A DNA stretch of 42,551 bases from Lysobacteraceae bacterium (GTDB lineage Bacteria > Pseudomonadota > Gammaproteobacteria > Xanthomonadales > Rhodanobacteraceae), in NCBI GenBank assembly GCA_028870665.1, contig JAGWPB010000018.1, forward strand, positions 1-42,551, given 5' to 3'. Positions 26,850-36,431 of the stretch are shown piece after piece (the stretch's first letter is position 1; each line of letters begins with the position of its first letter). Position numbers and translations under genes: made by a program. The notes below the pieces were generated by a model. The model was not told the origin of the DNA. It searched no databases and was given only the letters and a program-made list of their open reading frames with translations.

Positions 26850-27731
26850 TCAGCCGCCGGTCTGCAGCCGGATCGCGCGCAGACGGCCTTCGGCGAGGTG
26901 GGCCACCGTGGTGTTGGGGTACTTGGCAACCACCGCCTCGAGCGTCGTGCGCGCGGCGGCCCATTGCTTCAGCTCGTACTGGCAGTAGCCGACCTTGAGC
27001 AGCGCGTCGGGTGCCTTGGGGCTGCCGGGATAGCGCGCGAGCAGGCCCTGGAAGGTCTGCAGCGACACCTGGAAGTTCTGCGTCACGTAGTACGACTCGC
27101 CCAGCCAGTAATCGGCGTTGGGCGCCAGCGTGCTGCCGGGGTATTGCGCCATGAAGGCGCGAAAGCGGCGCGCGGATTCGGCATAGTCGCCGTCGCGCAA
27201 GGCCTGGAACGCGTGGTCGTAGGCGGTCTGCTCGGCGGCGGCAGGGTTGACCGGTGCGGCCGCGGGAACGGCAGCGGCGGCCAGGGCCGGCGGCGGCACG
27301 GGGGCGTCAGCGGCCGGCGGCGGCGCGACGGTGGCCGATCCGGTCGGCGCCGGGACCGGTGCGCCGGCGCTCATCGAGCGGGCGGGGTTGACGGAACTGG
27401 CCGGCGCCGCGCCCAGGGGCTTGCCCTCGAGGCGGCTCAGGCGCGAATCGAGATCGACGTACTGGTCTTTCTGGCGCTGGTCGGATTCCTGCTGCTGGTG
27501 CTGCAGCTGCTCGATCTGCCCCTGCAGATCACGCACCTGCTGCTCGAGGTTCTGCAGCCGGTTGACCAGACTGAGCGTGCCCTCGTTGGCGCGTGCCTGC
27601 TGCTGTTCGAGAGCGGAGACGCGGTCGGCGAGGCTGGCGCGCTCCTGCGCGCGTGCGACGGGAACGCCGACGGCGGCCACGAGGGCCGCCGCCAGCAGGC
27701 CGATTCCGCAAGGAAAGGCCCGGTTCCGCAT
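26850..27731 (-). CDS. cpoB: cell division coordinator CpoB (YbgF)
   Basis: CpoB is a periplasmic protein that links Tol-Pal driven outer-membrane constriction to PBP1B peptidoglycan synthesis. The 293-residue protein has a signal peptide (about residues 1-28, ending VPVARAQ). A trimerising coiled coil follows (ADRVSALEQQQARANEG through QIEQLQHQQQESDQ), then a Pro/Ala-rich linker of about 70 residues. The C-terminal TPR region (about 170-293) carries YDHAFQALRDGDYAESARRF, YPGSTLAPNADYWLGESYYV and APDALLKVGYCQYELKQW. It lies three bases after the pal stop and overlaps nothing, in the standard tol-pal order. The linker is longer than in E. coli. Confidence 0.95.
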   Translation of the reverse strand: MRNRAFPCGIGLLAAALVAAVGVPVARAQERASLADRVSALEQQQARANEGTLSLVNRLQNLEQQVRDLQGQIEQLQHQQQESDQRQKDQYVDLDSRLSRLEGKPLGAAPASSVNPARSMSAGAPVPAPTGSATVAPPPAADAPVPPPALAAAAVPAAAPVNPAAAEQTAYDHAFQALRDGDYAESARRFRAFMAQYPGSTLAPNADYWLGESYYVTQNFQVSLQTFQGLLARYPGSPKAPDALLKVGYCQYELKQWAAARTTLEAVVAKYPNTTVAHLAEGRLRAIRLQTGG

Positions 27732-27734
27732 GGC

Positions 27735-28250
27735 TTATTTCGCCGTGTAGACGAGGTCCACGCGACGGTTCTTGGCCCAGCAGGTCTCGTTGTGCTCGCG
27801 GCACACCGGGCGCTCCTTGCCATAGCTGACCACGGTGATCTGCCCGGCCGAGGCGCCCAGCGCTTCCAGCGCGCTGGCGACGGACTTGGCGCGACGCTCG
27901 CCGAGACCGAGGTTGTACTCGCGGGTGCCGCGCTCGTCGGTGTTGCCCTCGAGGGTCATGCGCGCCTCGGGACGATCCACCAGATACTTGGCCTGGCAGG
28001 CCACGATCTGCTGGAACTGGGGCTTGATGTCAGCCTTGTCGAAATCGAAGTAGATCGAGCGCTGACGCAGGCACGGATCGGTATCCAGATCGGCCGGGGT
28101 GTACTTGCCCGAAGCGACCGGCGCGGTCGCGACCGGCGGCGGGGGCGGCGGGGTCTGTTCAGGCTGCGGCTTCACGGCCTGCTTGCTGGCGCAGGCGGCC
28201 AGGCCGACGCTCAGCAGCGCGGCCAGGGTGATGCGAACGGTCTTGTTCAT
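27735..28250 (-). CDS. pal: peptidoglycan-associated lipoprotein Pal
   Basis: Pal anchors the outer membrane to peptidoglycan and is moved by TolB and TolA during division. The 171-residue precursor has a lipoprotein signal ending VGLAAC. A Pro-rich spacer (QTPPPPPPVA) leads to the OmpA-like domain: IYFDFDKADIKPQFQ, LEGNTDERGTREYN and LGERRAKSVASAL, with the Asp and Arg that bind diaminopimelate. Two cysteines in PVCREHNETCWAKN near the end could form a disulfide. ATG 28250 (MNKTVRI) fits the signal peptide; ATG 28259 is a close alternative. Confidence 0.96.
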   Translation of the reverse strand: MNKTVRITLAALLSVGLAACASKQAVKPQPEQTPPPPPPVATAPVASGKYTPADLDTDPCLRQRSIYFDFDKADIKPQFQQIVACQAKYLVDRPEARMTLEGNTDERGTREYNLGLGERRAKSVASALEALGASAGQITVVSYGKERPVCREHNETCWAKNRRVDLVYTAK

Positions 28251-28323
28251 GGCGGACATCTCGCAGAGTGGAGGTTGATGCGGGGACAACGGTAAAAGGG
28301 GTCGCCGGATTTCCGGTTGTTAT

Positions 28324-29658
28324 TCAGTGCTGCCGGTAGGGGCCCCAGGACGGGGACTGCACGTCGCCGTTGGCGAGCGAAAGCCGCTGGCGGATGCGTC
28401 CATCGTCCGAGACCGAATACAGCACGCCGCGCGTCCCTTCGCTGGCGGCATACAGCAGCATGCTTCCGTTCGGCGCAAAGCTGGGGGATTCGTCCATCGG
28501 GCCAGGTGAGAGAAAGCGCAACTGGTCGCCCAACTTGCGGTCCATGACCGCAATACGATACACGTTCCCGCTGCCCTGCACCATCGCGAACTGGCTGGCG
28601 TCGTAGTTAATCGCCACATTGGCGTTGTATTCGCCCTGGAAGGTAATCCGCGTCGCCCCGCCGCCACTGAGCGGTTCCTGGTAGAGCTGCGGCTTGCCGG
28701 AGCGGTCGGAAGTGAAGACGATGCTCTGGCCATCGGGCATCCAGCGCGGCTCGGTATTGATCGACATGCTGTGGGTCAGCTGGGTGAGCTGGCGGGTGGC
28801 CAGGTCCATCACGTAAATCTCGGGATTGCCGCCGTACGACAGGCACATCGCGAGCTTCGTGCCATCGGGGGAGAACGATGGCGCGCCGTTGATGCCCTTG
28901 CGCGCCGAGATCAGCTGGCGCGCGCCGGTGGCGAGATCCTGCATGTAGACCGCCGAGTCGCCATGCTCAAACGAGACATAGGCCAGTTTCTTGCCGTCCG
29001 GCGACCACGCCGGCGACAGCAGCGGCTGCAGCGAGTGCACCACCACCTGCGGGTTGTAGCCGTCGGAATCGGCCACGATCAACGAATACTGCAATCCCTT
29101 GCCGACGCCGACCGCGGTGACATAGGCGATGCGGGTGTAGAACGCGCCCGGCACACCGATGATCTTCTGGTAGATCTGGTCGGCGATCTGGTGCGCGACG
29201 CCGCGCAGATCGGCCGGCAGCGCGGTATAGGCCAGGCTCAGCAACTGCTGCTGCTTGGTCACGTCCCACAATTCGAAGTCCACGCGCACCTGACCGCCGC
29301 CGGTATCGCGTTCGCGGCCGACGACGATGAAATCCTGCTTGAGCAGTTTCCAGGTCGGAAACTTGATCTCGCTCCCGCGCGTCGGCGTCTCGACGATGTC
29401 CTGGCGGCCGAGGGTGCGGAACTTGCCCGAACGCGCCAGATCGTTGCGGATCACTTCGGACACGTCGGTGGCCGGCGGCGTGGCGGCGCTCTCGAAGGCG
29501 AACGGCACGATCGTGATCGGAATCGCCGAGGGCACGCCGTTGACGATGTCGAGGGTCAGACTCTGCGCCCGCGCAGCCGGAACGCCGGCCGGCACGATGG
29601 CGCTGACGGCCGCGACCAGCGCGGCGGCGAGAAATGCCTTCAGGTGGCGGATCATCAT
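28324..29658 (-). CDS. tolB: Tol-Pal system beta-propeller protein TolB
   Basis: TolB is the periplasmic switch that binds Pal and the TolA C-terminus. The 444-residue precursor has a signal peptide (about residues 1-31, ending PAARAQ), an N-terminal alpha/beta domain, and a six-bladed propeller marked by repeated SPDGKKLAY-like blades: LSPAWSPDGKKLAYVSFEHG, APSFSPDGTKLAMCLSYGG, EPRWMPDGQSIVFTSDRSG and SPSFAPNGSMLLYAASEGT. The start overlaps the tolA stop by one base (TAATG), so translation is probably coupled. It is separated from pal by 73 bases with a possible weak stem. Confidence 0.96.
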   Translation of the reverse strand: MMIRHLKAFLAAALVAAVSAIVPAGVPAARAQSLTLDIVNGVPSAIPITIVPFAFESAATPPATDVSEVIRNDLARSGKFRTLGRQDIVETPTRGSEIKFPTWKLLKQDFIVVGRERDTGGGQVRVDFELWDVTKQQQLLSLAYTALPADLRGVAHQIADQIYQKIIGVPGAFYTRIAYVTAVGVGKGLQYSLIVADSDGYNPQVVVHSLQPLLSPAWSPDGKKLAYVSFEHGDSAVYMQDLATGARQLISARKGINGAPSFSPDGTKLAMCLSYGGNPEIYVMDLATRQLTQLTHSMSINTEPRWMPDGQSIVFTSDRSGKPQLYQEPLSGGGATRITFQGEYNANVAINYDASQFAMVQGSGNVYRIAVMDRKLGDQLRFLSPGPMDESPSFAPNGSMLLYAASEGTRGVLYSVSDDGRIRQRLSLANGDVQSPSWGPYRQH

Positions 29659-30614
29659 TAGTTGTTGACCGTGAAGTTGAGGGTGAGTTCACGCTGAAAG
29701 ACTTTTTCAAAGCCCTGATAGGGTAGCGGCTGCGCGCGCATCACGGCCGCCTCGACCGAGTGCCGCACCAGCGGGTCGTAGGGACAGCTGGGCTCGATCT
29801 GCACGCGGATGACCTGGCCGCCCGGAATCTGCACGATACGGATCGGGCAGGTTACGCCCTTGGGAACATTGTCGGGGCGCAGCCAGTTCTGGGTGATGGT
29901 GCTGACCAGGGCCGCCTGATACTGCGCCAGAAGACTCTGCTCCTGGCTGTTGTTGCCGCTGGTTGCCTGCGGCGCCACGGGCACGCTGGCCGCCGGCGCC
30001 GGCGTGCTGTTTTTCGACAGGTCCTTCAGTTGCGTGAGCTTCTGCTGTTCGAGCCGGGTCTTGCGATCGGCCTGCTGGCTCTGGCGCTTGACCTGGTCGA
30101 GCTCGGCCAGCAGCTTGTCGGCCTGCTGGCGCGCGGCATCCACCTCGCTCATGCGCTGCCGCTCGCGCTGCTGCTGCTCGCGCCGGACCTGCTCGGCCTT
30201 TTGCTGCGCAAGCGCCACCGCGCGCTCCTGGTCCCGAACGTCGGGATGCTGGGGCGGCGGCGGCAGGGTCGGCACCGGCAGCCTGGGCAGGGTGGGTTCA
30301 GGCACCCTGGGCGGCGTGGCAGCGGGCGGTGGTGGTGTCCTGACTTTCAGCGGCCGAGCCCTGATCGGCCGCGACGACGGCCGTGGTGCGGCGCTGATGC
30401 CGACCAGGGTGGCTTCGATCACCGGCCCGGGCAGCGCCAGCGGGCGCGTGCACTGCACCGGGTTCAACCACGGCAGGCCCAGCCAGGTGAAGGCACTCTC
30501 CCACGCGGCGCAGGAGAGCATCGCCAGCAGCAGGAAGGCGAGCAGACCGGCATGCAGCAGGGCCGCCAGGGCCACCGCCCAGGCCGTGGCCCTAGTGTCG
30601 CCCGCGCTGCGCAT
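29658..30614 (-). CDS. tolA: Tol-Pal system protein TolA
   Basis: TolA spans the periplasm and passes the proton-motive-force energy of TolQR to TolB and Pal. The 318-residue protein has one N-terminal membrane helix (AWAVALAALLHAGLLAFLLLA), a Pro-rich segment (PPPPAATPP, PTLPPPPQHP), a long Ala/Gln/Lys/Arg coiled coil (about residues 120-200), and a C-terminal TonB-like domain with NWLRPDNVPKGVTCPIRI and VEAAVMRAQPLPYQG. The start at 30614 overlaps the end of tolR by 23 bases; a later start would remove the cytoplasmic residues before the helix. The C-terminal pair of Cys matches the usual TolA domain III. Confidence 0.94.
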   Translation of the reverse strand: MRSAGDTRATAWAVALAALLHAGLLAFLLLAMLSCAAWESAFTWLGLPWLNPVQCTRPLALPGPVIEATLVGISAAPRPSSRPIRARPLKVRTPPPPAATPPRVPEPTLPRLPVPTLPPPPQHPDVRDQERAVALAQQKAEQVRREQQQRERQRMSEVDAARQQADKLLAELDQVKRQSQQADRKTRLEQQKLTQLKDLSKNSTPAPAASVPVAPQATSGNNSQEQSLLAQYQAALVSTITQNWLRPDNVPKGVTCPIRIVQIPGGQVIRVQIEPSCPYDPLVRHSVEAAVMRAQPLPYQGFEKVFQRELTLNFTVNN

Positions 30615-31053
30615 TGGTCGCCGCCTGCTCGGGCTGGCTCATCAGGCCGACCTTGGGAACACCGGCCTGCTGCAGCAGCACCATGGCCTGGTAGATGCGG
30701 CCGTAGTCGACGCGCGTATCGCCGCCGATCAGCACCGGTACCGTCGGGTTCTGGCGCATGATCGCGGCGACCTTGGCCTGCAGCGCCTGCGCGTCGATCG
30801 GCTCGCGCGGCGCATCGCCGAGGGTCAGGTACAGGCTGCCGTCGCGGTCGACGCTGACCACCACCGGGCGCTTGTCGGTCTCGATCGCCTTGGCCGCCGA
30901 CTGCGGCAGCTGGATGTCGACGCCCAGGTTGAGCAGCGGCGCGGTGACCATGAAGATGATCAACAACACCAGCATCACGTCGATGTAAGGAACGACGTTG
31001 ATCTCGGCCTTGAGCGCACGGCGCTTGCGACGCGGGGAATGCATCACGGCCAT
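30592..31053 (-). CDS. tolR: Tol-Pal system protein TolR
   Basis: TolR is an ExbD-like subunit of the proton-driven motor with TolQ. The 153-residue protein has a basic cytoplasmic start (HSPRRKRRALKAEIN) and a single membrane helix, YIDVMLVLLIIFMVTAPLL. In that helix Asp25 is the proton-carrying residue. The periplasmic domain contains DGSLYLTLGD and VLIGGDTRVDYGRIYQAM. It lies 6 bases after tolQ and overlaps tolA. The C-terminal tail (QAATNAQRGRH) extends slightly past the domain, within the overlap. Confidence 0.95.
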   Translation of the reverse strand: MAVMHSPRRKRRALKAEINVVPYIDVMLVLLIIFMVTAPLLNLGVDIQLPQSAAKAIETDKRPVVVSVDRDGSLYLTLGDAPREPIDAQALQAKVAAIMRQNPTVPVLIGGDTRVDYGRIYQAMVLLQQAGVPKVGLMSQPEQAATNAQRGRH

Positions 31054-31059
31054 CGCGCC

Positions 31060-31746
31060 TCAGGAGCGCTCGTCGGCATGGATCTGCCGCTGCAGGATCG
31101 AGGAGAATTCGTCCTGGAAGGTGTCGAAACGCACCGACAGACGCTCGACGCGGGTGGCGAAGCGGTTGTAGGCCCAGACCGCGGGGATCGCGGCGAACAG
31201 GCCCATCGCGGTGGCCACCAGCGCCTCGGAAATGCCCGGAGCGACCATCGCGATGGTCGCTTCCTTGACGCTGCCCAGACCCTGGAACGCGGCCATGATG
31301 CCCCACACCGTGCCGAACAGGCCGACGTAGGGGCTGATCGAGCCGACGTTGGCCAGGAACTCGAGATTGCGCTCCAGGCGGTCGAGCTCGCGGCTCAGCG
31401 CGACCCGCATCGCCCGCTGCGCCCCCTCGAGCACGATGCGCGGATCGAGCACACGGCGCTGGCGCTGGCGGGCGAACTCGCGGAAGCCGGCCTCGAACAG
31501 GCCCTCCAGGCCGCGCAGGCGTTCGCCGCGCGCGCCGGCATCGCGAAACAGCGCCGCCAGATCGGCGCCGGACCAGAAGCGCTCCTCGAATGCGCTGGCC
31601 TCGCGCGAGGCGTCGTCGAGCAGCGCCTTCTTGCGGAAGATGATCACCCACGAGGCGAACGAGAAGCCCAGCAGGATCAGCAGCACCGCCTTCACCGGCA
31701 GGCTGGCGTGCAGCACCAGATCGAGAATGTTGAGCTCGCCGTTCAT
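31060..31746 (-). CDS. tolQ: Tol-Pal system protein TolQ
   Basis: TolQ forms the pentameric stator channel of the Tol motor around TolR. The 228-residue protein has three membrane helices: VKAVLLILLGFSFASWVIIF after a short periplasmic start, then YVGLFGTVWGIMAAFQ and ISEALVATAMGLFAAIPAVWAY, which carry the conserved Thr and Gly residues of the ion path. A charged cytoplasmic loop lies between helices 1 and 2. It begins 3 bases after the ybgC stop, so ybgC-tolQRAB-pal-cpoB reads as one operon. Length and motifs are normal. Confidence 0.96.
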   Translation of the reverse strand: MNGELNILDLVLHASLPVKAVLLILLGFSFASWVIIFRKKALLDDASREASAFEERFWSGADLAALFRDAGARGERLRGLEGLFEAGFREFARQRQRRVLDPRIVLEGAQRAMRVALSRELDRLERNLEFLANVGSISPYVGLFGTVWGIMAAFQGLGSVKEATIAMVAPGISEALVATAMGLFAAIPAVWAYNRFATRVERLSVRFDTFQDEFSSILQRQIHADERS

Positions 31747-31749
31747 CGG

Positions 31750-32198
31750 TCAGAGGAGTCCTGCCAGCAGGTGGGGGGGAATGGCTCGCGGCTTGAGCGT
31801 CTGCGCATCCACGCAGGCGGCCCGCACCGTGGCCTCGACCAGGCGCTCGCCGTCGCCGACGCGCACCAGCGCCTGCGCGAACGTCAGCGCCGCCGCGCGC
31901 CGCGACTGCAGCACCACGCCCGCCTCCAGCTCGTCATCCAGACGCGCCGGACGCAGGAACCGCAGATCCATCGCGTAGACCACGAACAGCACGCCGTGTT
32001 CCTCGCGCAAGTGTCCCTGCTCGATGCCGCGCGCGCGCAGCCACTCGGTTCGCGCGCGCTCGAGGAAACGGACGTAGCCGGCGTGATAGACCACTCCGCC
32101 GGCATCGGTATCTTCCCAATAGACCCTTATCCGCCAACTGAACGAAGGCGCCATCGCCACGCGATCGGCGTCACGGTTCGCGCTCGTGCCGGCGCCGC

Positions 32199-32202
<4 letters not shown>
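31750..32202 (-). CDS. ybgC: acyl-CoA thioesterase YbgC (hotdog fold)
   Basis: YbgC is a cytoplasmic 4-hydroxybenzoyl-CoA-thioesterase-type hotdog enzyme that accompanies the Tol-Pal genes and acts on acyl-CoA or acyl-ACP. The 150-residue protein has [20 protein letters not shown] near residues 26-45, which includes the catalytic Asp and conserved Tyr-His. [14 protein letters not shown] and [18 protein letters not shown] follow. ATG 32202 overlaps the ruvB stop as ATGA. The N-terminus ([15 protein letters not shown]) is about 15 residues longer than in E. coli; a later ATG at MAPSFS is possible. Confidence 0.94.
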
Positions 32203-33242
<1,040 letters not shown>

Positions 33243-33268
33243 GGGCAGCGTGCCGGGGCGATGACCTG

Positions 33269-33274
33269 ATTATG
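33269..33274 (-). promoter_or_regulatory. possible -10 box for the ruvB-tol operon
   Basis: CATAAT on the minus strand lies 27 bases before the ruvB ATG, giving a 5' leader of about 20 bases. No good -35 is found at 17 bases; TTGCTC at a 20-base spacing is weak. It is the most AT-rich spot in this stretch. Confidence 0.4.
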
Positions 33275-33296
33275 GCAGGCCTTGGGAACCCTCCGA

Positions 33297-33380
33297 GCAA
33301 GTTCCGCGCGGGTGCGATGGCGGGCATAGGTCAGCCCTTCGGCGCCACTATTCGCGGCAAGTCCCGCGCGGGCACGATGG
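33297..33380. repeat. 60-base-spaced direct repeat upstream of ruvB
   Basis: GCAAGTTCCGCGCGGGTGCG at 33297 recurs as GCAAGTCCCGCGCGGGCACG at 33357; the matching stretch is 24 bases (with ATGG at its end) and differs at three positions. The repeats are exactly 60 bases apart. They lie in the 470-base region between ruvB and clpB, which holds no gene I can support. Confidence 0.6.
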
Positions 33381-33424
33381 GCGGCGCGCGTAATCCTGTT
33401 GCCATCCCTTGAGGACTTCTCCGC

Positions 33425-33495
33425 TGGACTTCCTTCAGTCGTCCCGAAAAGGGACTTCCTTCGGTCGTCCCGAGAAGGGACTTCCTTCGGTCGCG
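33425..33495. repeat. three-copy 26-base tandem repeat upstream of clpB (GGGACTTCCTTCGGTCG)
   Basis: Three copies of (G/T)GGACTTCCTTC(G/A)GTCG start at 33425, 33451 and 33477, each 26 bases from the next, separated by TCCCGA(A/G)AA. GGGAC and GTCCC within the unit can pair. The first copy has diverged most. The core matches the 24-base repeat inside the adaptor gene at 13606-13649. The region carries no visible gene and lies 220-290 bases before clpB. Confidence 0.85.
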
Positions 33496-33529
33496 TTGGT
33501 CGCCGAGCGGAAGCGCAGGCCAAGCCGCT

Positions 33530-33560
33530 GTCGCCCTGAGCGACGCGAAGGATCTGCGCG
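33530..33560. repeat. half copy of the GTCATCCTGAnCG..GAAGGATC element
   Basis: GTCGCCCTGAGCGACGCGAA followed by GGATCTGCGCGG aligns with the left arm of the longer palindrome at 40847-40946. No right arm is present here, so this is a single-arm or decayed copy. Confidence 0.65.
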
Positions 33561-33633
33561 GCGACGCGACGCGACGCTTTACCGCCGCAGGGGCCCGGAG
33601 ACGCTTTGCCGCAGCCGCGGCGGCGCCCGCGCG

Positions 33634-33661
33634 CTTGAATCCACACGCCGGGGACGCATCT
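33634..33661 (+). promoter_or_regulatory. sigma-32 (heat-shock) type promoter for clpB
   Basis: CTTGAAT at 33634-33640 matches the -35 consensus CTTGAAA at six of seven positions, and ACGCATCT at 33654-33661 matches the -10 consensus CCCCATNT at its CAT and final T, with a 13-base spacer. This is the pattern of RpoH promoters, and clpB is a classical RpoH target. It lies about 50 bases upstream of the clpB start. Confidence 0.7.
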
Positions 33662-33712
33662 TTGGCGCATCGGCGGCGGCTGGCCGCTTTCGCTTGCCAG
33701 GGGTGACCCGTC

Positions 33713-36307
33713 ATGCGCATGGACAAACTGACCTCGCGTTTCCAACAGGCGCTGGCCGACGCCCAGTCGCTGGCCGTGGGTCGCGACCACAACCTGATCG
33801 AGCCGGCCCACGTGCTGCTCGCCCTGCTCGACCAGCAGGGCGGCTCGACCGCACCGCTGCTGACCCGCGCCGGCGTCAACGTGCCGACGCTGCGCCAGCG
33901 CCTCGGCGAGGCCTTGGACAAGCTGCCGAAAGTCAGCGGCCAGGAAGGCAATGTCACGGCGGGCAACGACCTCACCCGCATCCTCAATCTCACCGACAAG
34001 CTGGCGCAGCAGCGCGGCGACCAGTTCATCGCCAGCGAGCTGTTCGTGCTGGCCTGCCTCGATGACCGCGGTGCCGCCGGATCGGCGCTGAAGGCCGCCG
34101 GTGCCACGAAGGCCACGCTCGAGGCCGCGATCGAGCAGCTGCGCGGCGGGGAGAAGGTCGACGACGCCAACGCCGAGGAAAACCGCCAGGCGCTGGAGAA
34201 GTACTGCATCGACCTCACCGCGCGCGCCGAGCACGGCAAGCTCGATCCGGTGATTGGCCGCGACGAGGAGATCCGGCGCACCATCCAGGTGCTGCAGCGA
34301 CGCACCAAGAACAATCCGGTGCTGATCGGCGAGCCCGGCGTCGGCAAGACCGCGATCGTCGAGGGCCTGGCCCAGCGCATCGTCAAGGGCGAGGTGCCGG
34401 AGGGGCTGCGCAACCGGCGCGTGCTGGCGCTGGACATGGGCGCGCTGATCGCCGGCGCCAAGTTCCGCGGCGAATTCGAGGAGCGCCTGAAAGCCGTGCT
34501 CAACGACCTGGCCAGGAACGAGGGCCAGATCATCCTGTTCATCGACGAGCTGCACACCGTCGTCGGCGCCGGCAAGGCGGAAGGCGCGATGGACGCCGGC
34601 AACATGCTCAAGCCGGCGCTGGCACGCGGCGAACTGCACTGCATCGGCGCCACTACCCTGGACGAGTACCGCAAGTACATCGAGAAGGATGCCGCGCTGG
34701 AGCGGCGCTTCCAGAAGGTGTTCGTCGGCGAGCCGAGCGTCGAGGACACCATCGCGATCCTGCGCGGCCTCAAGGAGCGCTACGCCGTGCATCACGGCGT
34801 CGAGATCACCGATCCGGCGATCGTCGCCGCAGCGACGCTGTCGCACCGCTACATCGCCGACCGCCAGTTGCCGGACAAGGCCATCGACCTGATGGACGAG
34901 GCGGCCAGCCGCATCCGCATGGAGATCGACTCGAAACCCGAGGAACTCGACCGCAAGGAGCGCCGCCTGATCCAGCTCAAGATCCAGCGCGAGGCGCTGA
35001 AGAAGGAGCACGACAGCGAATCGAGGAAACGGCTGGCCGATCTCCAGGCCGAGATCGCCACGCTCGAGCGCGAGTTCTCCGACCTCGACGAGATCTGGAA
35101 ATCGGAAAAAGCCAGCCTGCAGGGTGCGACCCGGATCAAGGAGCAGATCGAGCAGGCCCGGCTCGATCTGGAAGCGGCGCATCGACAACAGGACTTCGCC
35201 CGGATGAGCGAGATCCAGTACGGTCGCCTGCCCGACCTGGAGAAACAGCTGCAGGCGGCGCAAGAGGCCGAGCACACCGGATTCACCCTGCTGCAGGACA
35301 AGGTCACCGCCGAGGAGATCGCCGAGGTCGTCAGCCGCTGGACCGGCATTCCGGTCAGCAAGATGCTTGAGGGCGAGCGCGACAAGCTGCTGCAGATGGA
35401 AGCCGCGCTGCACCAGCGCGTGGTCGGCCAGGATGAGGCCGTGCATGCGGTCAGCGACGCCATCCGCCGGACCCGCGCCGGGCTGTCGGACCCCAACCGC
35501 CCCAGTGGCTCGTTCCTGTTCCTCGGCCCGACCGGCGTCGGCAAGACCGAGCTGTGCAAGGCGCTGGCCGCGTTCCTGTTCGACACCGAGGACGCGCTGG
35601 TTCGCATCGACATGAGCGAGTTCATGGAGAAGCACGCGGTGTCGCGGCTGATCGGCGCACCGCCGGGCTACGTCGGCTACGAGGAGGGCGGCTACCTCAC
35701 CGAGGCCGTGCGCCGGCGACCCTACAGCGTGATCCTGCTCGACGAGGTCGAGAAGGCGCACCCGGACGTGTTCAACGTGCTGCTGCAGGTGCTCGACGAC
35801 GGTCGCCTGACCGACGGTCAGGGCCGCACCGTGGATTTCCGCAACACCGTGATCGTGATGACCTCCAACCTCGGCAGCCAGCTGATCCAGGAATTGGGCG
35901 GCGGCGGCGAGGAGGGCTACACGCAGATGAAGGCGGCGGTACTGGGCGTCGTGCAGACGCACTTCCGCCCCGAGTTCATCAACCGCCTCGACGAGCTGGT
36001 GGTGTTCCGCTCGCTCGAGAAATCGCAGATCCGCGCCATCGCGCGCATCCAGATCGGTTACCTGGAAAAGCGCCTGGCCGAACGCCAGCTCAAGCTCGCG
36101 ATCAGCGATCCGGCGCTGGACCTGCTGGCCAATGTCGGCTTCGATCCGGTCTACGGCGCGCGGCCGCTGAAGCGTGCGGTCCAGCAGCAGCTGGAAAACC
36201 CGCTGGCGCGCGAGATCCTCGCCGGGCGCTTCCAGCCCGGCGACACCGTCGCGGTGGCTGCCGCGGGCGGGCATCTGACCTTCGATCGCCGTCCCGGCGC
36301 GCCCTGA
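33713..36307 (+). CDS. clpB: ATP-dependent disaggregase ClpB
   Basis: ClpB is a hexameric cytosolic AAA+ chaperone that pulls proteins out of aggregates with DnaK. The 864-residue protein has the N-domain ([20 protein letters not shown]), a first AAA+ module with Walker A GEPGVGKT (206-213) and ILFIDELHT, the coiled-coil middle domain (about 405-525, with [19 protein letters not shown]), and a second module with GPTGVGKT (605-612), [20 protein letters not shown] and [11 protein letters not shown]. No P-loop motif is lost and the size is typical. ATG 33713 follows AGGGGTGA; ATG 33719 is an alternative. It is transcribed away from ruvB, behind a sigma-32-like promoter. Confidence 0.97.
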   Translation: MRMDKLTSRFQQALADAQSLAVGRDHNLIEPAHVLLALLDQQGGSTAPLLTRAGVNVPTLRQRLGEALDKLPKVSGQEGNVTAGNDLTRILNLTDKLAQQRGDQFIASELFVLACLDDRGAAGSALKAAGATKATLEAAIEQLRGGEKVDDANAEENRQALEKYCIDLTARAEHGKLDPVIGRDEEIRRTIQVLQRRTKNNPVLIGEPGVGKTAIVEGLAQRIVKGEVPEGLRNRRVLALDMGALIAGAKFRGEFEERLKAVLNDLARNEGQIILFIDELHTVVGAGKAEGAMDAGNMLKPALARGELHCIGATTLDEYRKYIEKDAALERRFQKVFVGEPSVEDTIAILRGLKERYAVHHGVEITDPAIVAAATLSHRYIADRQLPDKAIDLMDEAASRIRMEIDSKPEELDRKERRLIQLKIQREALKKEHDSESRKRLADLQAEIATLEREFSDLDEIWKSEKASLQGATRIKEQIEQARLDLEAAHRQQDFARMSEIQYGRLPDLEKQLQAAQEAEHTGFTLLQDKVTAEEIAEVVSRWTGIPVSKMLEGERDKLLQMEAALHQRVVGQDEAVHAVSDAIRRTRAGLSDPNRPSGSFLFLGPTGVGKTELCKALAAFLFDTEDALVRIDMSEFMEKHAVSRLIGAPPGYVGYEEGGYLTEAVRRRPYSVILLDEVEKAHPDVFNVLLQVLDDGRLTDGQGRTVDFRNTVIVMTSNLGSQLIQELGGGGEEGYTQMKAAVLGVVQTHFRPEFINRLDELVVFRSLEKSQIRAIARIQIGYLEKRLAERQLKLAISDPALDLLANVGFDPVYGARPLKRAVQQQLENPLAREILAGRFQPGDTVAVAAAGGHLTFDRRPGAP

Positions 36308-36392
36308 GCGCCGCGCCGGGGGCGTGGCCCCTGCGATCCCGCACCCGCCCGCCGCGGCGCTGACCCCGCACTGACCGTGCCGAGACCGTACA

Positions 36393-36422
36393 TTGAGGCT
36401 GCGGGCGGCGCTCCGCTAAGCT
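36393..36422 (+). promoter_or_regulatory. possible sigma-70 promoter upstream of the GH17-GT2 gene
   Basis: TTGAGG (36393-36398) and TAAGCT (36417-36422) are 18 bases apart. The GTG start at 36432 is only about 10 bases past the -10, so the transcript would be leaderless or nearly so. It is weak by consensus. Confidence 0.35.
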
Positions 36423-36431
36423 CGCCGGGTT

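Larger units (their letters stand above)
33243..33712. other. 470-base non-coding, repeat-rich region between ruvB and clpB
   Basis: I see no supportable gene here. In order it holds a possible ruvB -10 box, a 60-base-spaced direct repeat, a three-copy 26-base tandem repeat, a half palindromic element and a sigma-32-like promoter for clpB. Frames that cross it are extensions or shadows of clpB and ruvB. Confidence 0.75.

Noticed and set aside
26848-26964. longer QueE N-terminus starting at 26964
   Set aside because: The extension lies inside cpoB and is Arg/Gly-rich; the conserved QueE core begins after ATG 26847.
28294-28318. third copy of the GGGGTCAG palindrome between pal and tolB
   Set aside because: AAAAGGGGTCGCC resembles one arm, but no matching second arm is present and the gap is short.
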